From contig PAQM01000027.1 of the NCBI GenBank assembly GCA_002709305.1, positions 1 to 64,000 of the forward strand: a DNA stretch of 64,000 nt. Direction: 5' to 3'. Position numbers and translations under genes: made by a program. Every line of letters begins with the position of its first letter. The stretch's first letter is position 1. This stretch comes from Crocinitomicaceae bacterium. Its GTDB lineage: Bacteria; Bacteroidota; Bacteroidia; Flavobacteriales_D; Crocinitomicaceae. The notes beneath the pieces were generated by a model. That model was not told the DNA's origin. It made no database searches and worked only from the letters and a program-made list of their open reading frames with translations. Below are positions 57,446-64,000 of the stretch, one piece after another.

Positions 57446-58024
57446 TTATCTACGAGGAGTCTTTTTTCTTCCACCCATCATCTGTGCCATCCTCATTTGA
57501 TTCTTAGATGGTGCTACTTTGAGCTGCCTTTGCATCTGGCTAATTTGTTCTTTCATCATACCTCCACTGTCAAATTTCTTAGCTTCTGCTAAAAGTGTTA
57601 ATGATTCCTTCTTCCTACCTGTTTGGGCACATATTCCAGCTAAATGCATTCTTGCAACAGCATTATCTTGTCCTGTTCTTAAACCTAAAGACATCGCTTT
57701 CCTTAAATATATTTCACTTTCAGAAAATCCAAGCTTTTGTGTATTCAAAACTGCTTTTAATAATAAAACATATGCATGCTGCTTCTTTGGCAAAAATTGT
57801 GGGTGTTTAATCTTATTAATATATTTTGATGCTTTCTCGGTATCTCCCGTTCTCATTGAATTCAAAGCAAGCACCATATTCTCGTTCCTAAAAAATGACA
57901 AGCCAACAATACATGTTAATAATATTAAAACTATTCCCCAACCCCAATAACCATTATAAAACATCATAATAGTTGATAACAAAGACAATGTTGCAACTAT
58001 GCAACGAAGAAAAAATCTAACCAT
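57446..58024 (-). CDS. Membrane protein with tetratricopeptide-like repeats
   Basis: A 192-residue protein with two N-terminal hydrophobic segments (about 5-22 and 26-44) and a soluble helical domain with TPR-like helices (RMHLAGICAQTGRKKESLTL). The C-terminus is basic and Met-rich (MRMAQMMGGRKKTPRR). No enzymatic motif. Its stop is directly before the methyltransferase start (0-nt gap), and 2 nt follow ridA. Role unknown. Confidence 0.72.
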   Translation of the reverse strand: MVRFFLRCIVATLSLLSTIMMFYNGYWGWGIVLILLTCIVGLSFFRNENMVLALNSMRTGDTEKASKYINKIKHPQFLPKKQHAYVLLLKAVLNTQKLGFSESEIYLRKAMSLGLRTGQDNAVARMHLAGICAQTGRKKESLTLLAEAKKFDSGGMMKEQISQMQRQLKVAPSKNQMRMAQMMGGRKKTPRR

Positions 58025-58026
58025 AA

Positions 58027-58461
58027 TTATTTAATTGTTGCAATACATTTCAACTCAATGGCGATTGGAGTTGGCAATGAACTAATTTCTACTGTGGTTC
58101 TACAAGGTTGATTATCCTTAAAATATTCTGCATATATTTTATTATATAAATTAAAGTCCCGCTTCATATTTACTAAAAAAACAGTAACATCAATTAATTG
58201 GTCCCAATCTGAGTCACATTCCTTAAGGATTAAACGAACATTTTCAAACACACTACGACACTGACTTTCAAAATCAAAATCAACAAAATTTTTATTCTCG
58301 TCTATGCTTAAACCAGGAACAACTGTGTCATTTTGGCTTGAACCTGATATACGAGGCCCAACACCAGATAAAAACAACAGGTTCCCTGCCCTACGGGCAT
58401 GAGGATATAAACCAACAGGCTTAGGTGCTTTACTTATAGAGAACTTATTTTCAGAAGACAT
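58027..58461 (-). CDS. RidA-family enamine/imine deaminase
   Basis: A 144-residue trimeric RidA-type protein, which hydrolyses reactive enamines and imines. The conserved Arg is in CRTTVEISSLP and the Glu in IAIELKCIA. N-terminal extension (residues 1-25) is a little longer than E. coli RidA. Resembles the 2-aminomuconate deaminase branch. Follows the epimerase gene with 62 nt between. Confidence 0.88.
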   Translation of the reverse strand: MSSENKFSISKAPKPVGLYPHARRAGNLLFLSGVGPRISGSSQNDTVVPGLSIDENKNFVDFDFESQCRSVFENVRLILKECDSDWDQLIDVTVFLVNMKRDFNLYNKIYAEYFKDNQPCRTTVEISSLPTPIAIELKCIATIK

Positions 58462-58523
58462 ATTAAATTATAATATTTAAAATTTATTTATGTTAAACAA
58501 ATATAACGAGTATTCAAAAAAAA

Positions 58524-59402
58524 TTAAAGTTTTAAATCCTTTAATGCTAAATTAAGATTTGAATACTTGAATCTAAAACCTGTAGATCTAATTTTATGAT
58601 TTGATATATGAACTCCATTTATTAATAATGTACTCATCTCACCAAAAATGAATCTAAAAAAAATGGCAGGAATGGCCGGTAAAAATATTTTTTTATTAAT
58701 GGAATTAGCCAAATCATTTATGAATTCTCTATTTGAGGTGTTTTGAGAAATGGCATTAAATGTCCCAATTAATTTTTTTTCAATTACATGAATAAATAAA
58801 GAAATTAAATCATCAATATGAATCCATGATATAATTTGTTCGCCGCTAGCAATAACAGAGCCTAAACCAAAACGAATGGGCTTAATCATCTTTTCAATAG
58901 CACCTCCATTCTTTGTCAACACAATACCCATTCTGATCTTTGTTGTTGGAACGAAATCAGTAAATAACTCAGCAGCTGACTCCCATTCTTTTACAAGAGA
59001 AGATATGTAATCATTTCCAAAAGAGTCTTTTTCATTATATCCACTAGGATTAGATAAACTTCCGTAGCATGTTATTCCTGATGCAGAAATATAATGTTTC
59101 AGATTAGGCATATATTTTCTATAAGAAAATAACAATTTCGTAGTCTCTACGCGAGAATCTTTAAGCTCTTGTCTTCTTTTTTTTGTCCATCTTTTGTCTG
59201 CAATACCCTCGCCACAAAGATTAATTACAACCTCAACTTTATCTAAAAATTTTCTTTCTATGTTCTTTGATTTTATATCCCAAGTAATTAAATCTTCATC
59301 ATTAGTTCGAGATAATATAAAAACATTATGCCCTTTATTTAAAAGCGCCTTTCTTAATTCTTGACCTATTAGACCTGTTCCACCAGCTATTAAAAAATTC
59401 AT
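58524..59402 (-). CDS. TIGR01777-family NAD-dependent epimerase
   Basis: A 292-residue protein of the SDR fold. N-terminal nucleotide-binding motif GGTGLIGQEL (residues 7-16), the conserved central ISASGITCYGS, and the family's C-terminal domain (DUF1731-like) with GFRFKYSNLNLALKDL. Family has unknown substrate. Overlaps the GNAT gene by 4 nt (ATGA), indicating coupling. Confidence 0.9.
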   Translation of the reverse strand: MNFLIAGGTGLIGQELRKALLNKGHNVFILSRTNDEDLITWDIKSKNIERKFLDKVEVVINLCGEGIADKRWTKKRRQELKDSRVETTKLLFSYRKYMPNLKHYISASGITCYGSLSNPSGYNEKDSFGNDYISSLVKEWESAAELFTDFVPTTKIRMGIVLTKNGGAIEKMIKPIRFGLGSVIASGEQIISWIHIDDLISLFIHVIEKKLIGTFNAISQNTSNREFINDLANSINKKIFLPAIPAIFFRFIFGEMSTLLINGVHISNHKIRSTGFRFKYSNLNLALKDLKL

Positions 59403-59842
59403 TCAAAAAATATTCTTCCATTTAACCAATCTCTATCTATAACCGCTCCTTTATACTTATAAAAATCAATAGCGACGTCATTCCAATCTACAATTTGCCA
59501 ATCCATACGAGAAAATCCTTCTTTCTGTGCTTGCAGTACTAAATTATCAAATAACTTTGAACCTACACCCTGCGAACGATATTCATTTAAAACAAATAAA
59601 TCTTCTAGATAGAGACATGGCCCATTCCATGTAGAATAAGAAGTATAATATAAAGCAAAACCTAATATTAAATTATTTTTTTCTGCAACTATTGCATCAC
59701 AATAATGATTGGTAAAAATATCTTCTAATAGTTTTTCAGGTGTGTTCTCAACAGAAGATGAAAAACCTTCGTACTCTGCAAGTTTTATAATTAAATCCAT
59801 TACAGATTGTATATCTCTTTCTTCTATTTGACGAATAATCAT
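59399..59842 (-). CDS. GNAT-family N-acetyltransferase
   Basis: A 147-residue acetyltransferase with the acetyl-CoA-binding motif RSQGVGSKLFDNLV (about 95-107) and the C-terminal YKYKGAVIDRDW typical of diamine-like GNATs. Its substrate may be a polyamine or another amine, but that is not determined. Shares TAATG (1-nt overlap) with the end of sprA, so it may be translated with it. Confidence 0.88.
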   Translation of the reverse strand: MIIRQIEERDIQSVMDLIIKLAEYEGFSSSVENTPEKLLEDIFTNHYCDAIVAEKNNLILGFALYYTSYSTWNGPCLYLEDLFVLNEYRSQGVGSKLFDNLVLQAQKEGFSRMDWQIVDWNDVAIDFYKYKGAVIDRDWLNGRIFFE

Positions 59843-62800
59843 TATTGAACCCCCGCTAAGTTAAACCTTAACCTAATCCCGGCAGCAATATTTCCTGTAG
59901 GGTATGATGTCGCAATCTTAGGTGTATTAATAGTCTGCTCATAGTACAATGTTAATGTCAAATAACGAGACATATTATAATCTCCAGAGGCCTTAATAGA
60001 AAGGACTTGCTGACCCGCTGTGGCTTGGTTTGTATTCTCAACCACTTTTCGAATAACTGTCAAATTATCCCTATAAGAACAATCAAACCTCAGATTAACA
60101 GGACTCGCAGGTATTTTTTCAATTGGTAGTTTTACTTTTGCAAACTTATATCCAATACCAATAACCCACTCATCACCTAAAATTTCTGTAACTTGATTAT
60201 TGTTTAAAGATAAGGTCGCCGATCGATCTTTCTTATATTCAAATTTTGTGGTCAACCCTTGCCCTTTAACATTCCATGTAGCATCCATACCAATAAGTGG
60301 AGAGAAACGTTCACTAATTGCAACATTTTGAATCTGACTTTCAGCAATAAAATTACTGTTTAAATCTCTAGCTGAAGCATCTCCATTATCATCAAATTCA
60401 GCAGTAAGGTTAGATTGCATGCCAGAGATACTTACGGTCGAACTATATGAATGTCTTAAAACAAAGTTTTTTAAATGTTTTTTCATAAACTTAAAATTCT
60501 TTAACCCATTATAATTAACTGACCAATTAGGTAGTGGAAGATTCTTAATTGGATCAATATTATTCTCATTAATTGCTCTCTGAGTATATGAAGTAATAAA
60601 AGCACCTAATATAACTTCTTGCTGAGTACCACCATAACCATCATAATATCCAGAATTTAAAAGAGATGAGTTCCCATTTTGTTCGCCTAAAATTTCTGAA
60701 ACCTCTTTCCTGTTTTCTAAAAGAGAAGAAAAAACAGATGATTTATATCCATTACCCAAAGCACTAAAGGCAGAGTTAATAGAAACGTTTGAATATGTTA
60801 AAGTTGAGATGGCTACCTTGCTTTGACTTTCAAAAATCGATACAGAGGGGTTCCATCTAAAAAACTCATTTTGATTTTCACTAAATGTTCTTAATACTTT
60901 AAGTTCGATTGTTAAATCCTTGATTGGCTCAAGTGTAGCCCTAAAATTTAAGTTTTTTGAATGTGTATTTGTATACTGTTTATTTAAATTTTCATTTTGA
61001 ACTAACCATCCATTGTCTCTTGACGTCTCAGCAATGTTATAATTTGTTTCACGACCCCAAACATTATACCTTTGTTTACCAAGTATAAATCCTGACATGC
61101 CTAAATCAAAATTTGGATTAAACCCAAGTATTCTTGACTCTTGATTATATCCCGGCAATAATGTCCCGTCAGTTAAGTTGTAAGTAGCTGAAATATTTCT
61201 GACGCTCATAACCAACCTTGCAAAAAAACTAGTAACTGGATGAACCTTACCTTTTCTCTTTTTCTCTCTTTTTTCTTTTTTCTTCTTACGTTTTTCCTTA
61301 CGCTCTTTCTTTTTCTTTTGGCGAAGTTCTTTTTTAGTCATCTCAGATTCTGGTTTATCTAATTCTTCTGAAATCGACTCTTTTTGTTCTTCATCTGTTT
61401 CAGATTCTTTACCTGTTTCTTTCCTTTCATCAATACTATTAACACCTCTTCTATTTGACTTGCCTCCTTGATTAACCTTCTTGAAGAATGGAACCTTGTT
61501 GTATAAATTCGTGAAATTCATCTGACTAGTCATATTAATATTACGACTGTTTTGAACAGTATTGCCAAATTCTGTTTGAGCTAAAGGTGCCCTTTGCCAA
61601 TTATATGTCGCATCATACTTAATGCTTGCATTAATCCAATCTGTTAATGGTATACGGTCTAAAGGAATAGTATAATTTATACTGTAACTATGAGTATAAT
61701 CCATTGTTTTACCAAAAGTAGAAAGTTGTGATTTTATAGAATCTTGAAAAATACGATAACCATCAGGGTCCTCCTTTCGGTCAACTTGACCATCAGCTTC
61801 CTCAAAAATAGAACGATTATTCGCAGTAAAATTAAATTTTAACTTCTTTGTAATATCATATGCTAAAGCGTAATTGCGATCCCAATTAAAAAACTTCATA
61901 TAAACTGGTGCAAATTCATAATCTGGAACAATATTATTTCTGACTTGACGCTCATTATATGTTCTTAATAAATTTGTCCCAAATGATATATTCTTTGGCT
62001 TAGTATAAAAATTCAATTCTCTAAACAAAGCAAACCATTTTGATTTCTTCAAAATTTTCATCTTTTTCAATGGTGTAATTGGTTTGACATCAAATGAATA
62101 ATTGTAGTTCAAGCCTCCTCCCCAGGTTTTTGTCCTATCATAATTTGTATTAAAATTTCTATGAAAATCTTCAGAATAGGCATAATTTGCAGACCAATTA
62201 GATAGCCTCCAAAAATGTGGTTTTGCCCCAGCTTTTATTTCTTTACGAACATTTGTAAAATTATAAGATTTACGTTCAGTAAAATCTTGTCCCAACTTAG
62301 CCCTCTCTTTCCGAGTTCCCTTATCATACTCTTCTAGTTTAATGTCTGGGTTAAATGGGTCAAACTCAGGGTTAATGATTCCTAACGAATAGCCATAGAA
62401 AAATGGTAGTGATACTTTTGCTTGCTTTCCAAAAAATTGTCCTAACTGAACATTAGCATTAAAATCAAATCCTATTTGTTCATTTCTCTGACGATCTTGA
62501 ACACGACTTTCTACTGAACCCCAATTAATACCTGAATAACTTCCTGACATGTTAACATTTGCAAAATCAGCAAATTGAACCTGCATTTGAGCAACTGCAG
62601 CAGAACCTCCCTCACTTACGAAGTCTGTTAATCTTAATTCATTAACCCATACAATTGCACATTTAGCATCTCCATCATCATCCCAATTATCAATATTGTG
62701 TGAGTCCTTATCTGGATTACGAATACCTACCATTATCATTTTTAATGCTTGTAAATTCGGACTCCCTTTTACTTTTATTATTCGTTCAGAATTAGCTGGA

Positions 62801-64000
62801 TCTACCTTGGAGTATTCTACGACATAAGATGCTAAAGAAGAACCAGAATTAATCAAATCATTACGCTCTTTTTTTAAGTTTAATAAGTCTTGAAAAATAA
62901 TTTCCATAAAATTATCTTCTGGCCATATATCAGTATCAATATTTGCCCCCCAAGGCGTAATCTTTAATGGGAATTCATATTCATAATAGTTTTCAGTATA
63001 ATCCGTACCTAAACGAAAAAACAAAGTAACATCATCATTATTTAAAGGTTTTAAAGGGTCTAATTCTTCTGCATGAACAAACATTTTCAATTTTTTATAT
63101 GCTCTAACATCAAACTGTACATTTCGATAAGCCGCCCTTGAATCTCCATCTTGAAGGTCACAAACCTCTAAACTTAAAGATTGTTCATTTAATAGCCTTT
63201 GAAAAGTTTGAGATGGATCAACTTCTTGAGTAATCCCTGGAGGTACTTTATATTCAATTGGAACACGTTTATCATTTTCTTGAATGTTTACTGCTCCAAC
63301 ATTAAACATAGTCAAATTAGGGTCTACAACGACACCTTCGCCAGGTTCCGCTAAATCATCAAAATATCGACGCCATTCACCTCTAATAAACTCCAAACGA
63401 GCAAATCGTAACACAACCTCTTCATCAAATCCTTTCAAGAACATTCTCATAAAACGTATAGATCTAAAGTCATTTATACCATTTACTTTTCTCTCAAAAT
63501 CACGAATTGGTATTTTTAACTGATACCATTTTTCAATATCCCCATTACCTTTATCATATGTTTGAATGTCTGTAATAAAATTTTGCCCCACTTTCATCTG
63601 GCTAGGTCGAAGACTTACCTTATACTGAAAATAACTTTCTGTTTCTGATAAATTATTATCTTGATTTACATCTTCAACGTCTGGAGAATTCGTTCCTAAC
63701 GTTGGATAACCATCAACATTAGCTGAACTAGACATTTCAGTGGTAGGTGAGTTACCTTCCATTCCATTAAACTTCTTATATCTCTCTAGAATATTTAATT
63801 GCTGTGAATCATAGTCATCATCTCTATAATAATTGTAATCATCATTTGAAGGGTCTGAGATAAGACTAGATTTAACCGATGGATCCAATACACTATTATT
63901 CTGAACCCAATTTACATAATCTGAAAAATGTATTTGTTCGTCTAAATTGTTCCAGCCATCTAAGCCAATATCTTGATTAACTCGTGTGCTAGGATCATTG
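59842..64000 (-). CDS. sprA: Gliding/T9SS outer-membrane protein SprA (C-terminal part, N-terminus beyond window)
   Basis: The frame is open to the right edge; 1385 residues are visible. Full SprA in other Flavobacteriia is about 2400 residues, so the N-terminal half is outside. SprA is a giant beta-barrel that forms the T9SS translocation channel. The visible part begins QDIGLDGWNNLDEQ and includes many amphipathic strand pairs and the C-terminal barrel end ATSYPTGNIAAGIRLRFNL. A strongly charged stretch (acidic near 61341-61430, then Lys/Arg-rich from 61340 down to about 61248) lies in the middle. TTG at 63888 is not its start. Confidence 0.94.
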   Translation of the reverse strand, partial: NDPSTRVNQDIGLDGWNNLDEQIHFSDYVNWVQNNSVLDPSVKSSLISDPSNDDYNYYRDDDYDSQQLNILERYKKFNGMEGNSPTTEMSSSANVDGYPTLGTNSPDVEDVNQDNNLSETESYFQYKVSLRPSQMKVGQNFITDIQTYDKGNGDIEKWYQLKIPIRDFERKVNGINDFRSIRFMRMFLKGFDEEVVLRFARLEFIRGEWRRYFDDLAEPGEGVVVDPNLTMFNVGAVNIQENDKRVPIEYKVPPGITQEVDPSQTFQRLLNEQSLSLEVCDLQDGDSRAAYRNVQFDVRAYKKLKMFVHAEELDPLKPLNNDDVTLFFRLGTDYTENYYEYEFPLKITPWGANIDTDIWPEDNFMEIIFQDLLNLKKERNDLINSGSSLASYVVEYSKVDPANSERIIKVKGSPNLQALKMIMVGIRNPDKDSHNIDNWDDDGDAKCAIVWVNELRLTDFVSEGGSAAVAQMQVQFADFANVNMSGSYSGINWGSVESRVQDRQRNEQIGFDFNANVQLGQFFGKQAKVSLPFFYGYSLGIINPEFDPFNPDIKLEEYDKGTRKERAKLGQDFTERKSYNFTNVRKEIKAGAKPHFWRLSNWSANYAYSEDFHRNFNTNYDRTKTWGGGLNYNYSFDVKPITPLKKMKILKKSKWFALFRELNFYTKPKNISFGTNLLRTYNERQVRNNIVPDYEFAPVYMKFFNWDRNYALAYDITKKLKFNFTANNRSIFEEADGQVDRKEDPDGYRIFQDSIKSQLSTFGKTMDYTHSYSINYTIPLDRIPLTDWINASIKYDATYNWQRAPLAQTEFGNTVQNSRNINMTSQMNFTNLYNKVPFFKKVNQGGKSNRRGVNSIDERKETGKESETDEEQKESISEELDKPESEMTKKELRQKKKKERKEKRKKKKEKREKKRKGKVHPVTSFFARLVMSVRNISATYNLTDGTLLPGYNQESRILGFNPNFDLGMSGFILGKQRYNVWGRETNYNIAETSRDNGWLVQNENLNKQYTNTHSKNLNFRATLEPIKDLTIELKVLRTFSENQNEFFRWNPSVSIFESQSKVAISTLTYSNVSINSAFSALGNGYKSSVFSSLLENRKEVSEILGEQNGNSSLLNSGYYDGYGGTQQEVILGAFITSYTQRAINENNIDPIKNLPLPNWSVNYNGLKNFKFMKKHLKNFVLRHSYSSTVSISGMQSNLTAEFDDNGDASARDLNSNFIAESQIQNVAISERFSPLIGMDATWNVKGQGLTTKFEYKKDRSATLSLNNNQVTEILGDEWVIGIGYKFAKVKLPIEKIPASPVNLRFDCSYRDNLTVIRKVVENTNQATAGQQVLSIKASGDYNMSRYLTLTLYYEQTINTPKIATSYPTGNIAAGIRLRFNLAGVQ

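Noticed and set aside
63888-64000. TTG at 63888 as the start of SprA
   Set aside because: The frame continues upstream to the window edge with SprA-like sequence (VNQDIGLDGWNN), so the true start is outside.

Overview
The window is AT-rich chromosomal DNA (about one third G+C by eye) from a member of the Bacteroidota, most likely a Flavobacteriales-type, probably marine, aerobe. The evidence is the combination of SprA (core of the type IX secretion system and gliding), secreted proteins with T9SS-style C-termini, a fused MurF-alanine racemase, a complete alternative complex III (ActABCDEF) joined to cytochrome c oxidase subunits, and TAnnTTTG-type -7 promoter elements. Coding density is very high, with many 1-40 nt gene overlaps. 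I see no intact tRNA, rRNA, CRISPR array, transposase, integrase, phage or defence island.

Layout. 1-3787 (-): a very large secreted protein cut by the left edge just before its sorting domain. 3873-10543: M28 peptidase with a coiled-coil partner, thymidine kinase coupled to the MurF-Alr fusion (cell wall), a small lipoprotein and an M20 dipeptidase. 10660-18624: a surface adhesin with a T9SS type B C-terminus, HflX GTPase, and two secreted amidohydrolase-like proteins in tandem. 18704-25179: superoxide dismutase, a 305-nt gap with repeats resembling a tRNA 3' end, NifU and Mrp (Fe-S assembly), a lipoprotein, a serine hydrolase, LipB, an acyl-CoA thioesterase and a GT9 glycosyltransferase. 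25181-33887 (-): a membrane sulfatase-fold transferase, then prs, rplY, pdxA, rpmF, fabH, accB, accC (translation and fatty-acid initiation) and CvpA. 33900-38327: YceI lipoprotein, an unknown small protein, RseP, QueG, RuvB. 38383-49983 (-): the respiratory block actABCDEF-coxB-ctaD, which carries electrons from quinol through ActA/ActE c-hemes to oxidase subunits II and I. 50235-56624 (+): SPOR protein, rnpA, CtpA-like protease, O-antigen ligase-like protein, MgtE, a 2-hydroxyacid dehydrogenase. 56588-64000 (-): methyltransferase, TPR membrane protein, RidA, TIGR01777 epimerase, GNAT acetyltransferase and the C-terminal part of SprA, cut by the right edge.

The window is mainly housekeeping plus envelope and respiration genes; I did not find a clearly new multi-gene system. 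The most interesting signals are non-coding: two palindromes in the divergent region upstream of actA (one a perfect 19-bp 9-1-9 repeat of Fur/PerR style, one close to the expected -33 region), a 16-bp direct repeat resembling a tRNA acceptor/T-arm between sod and nifU, and the absence of the DUF177 gene between pdxA and rpmF, where a possible stem-loop is found. Two of three amidohydrolase modules also lack the catalytic HxH motif.
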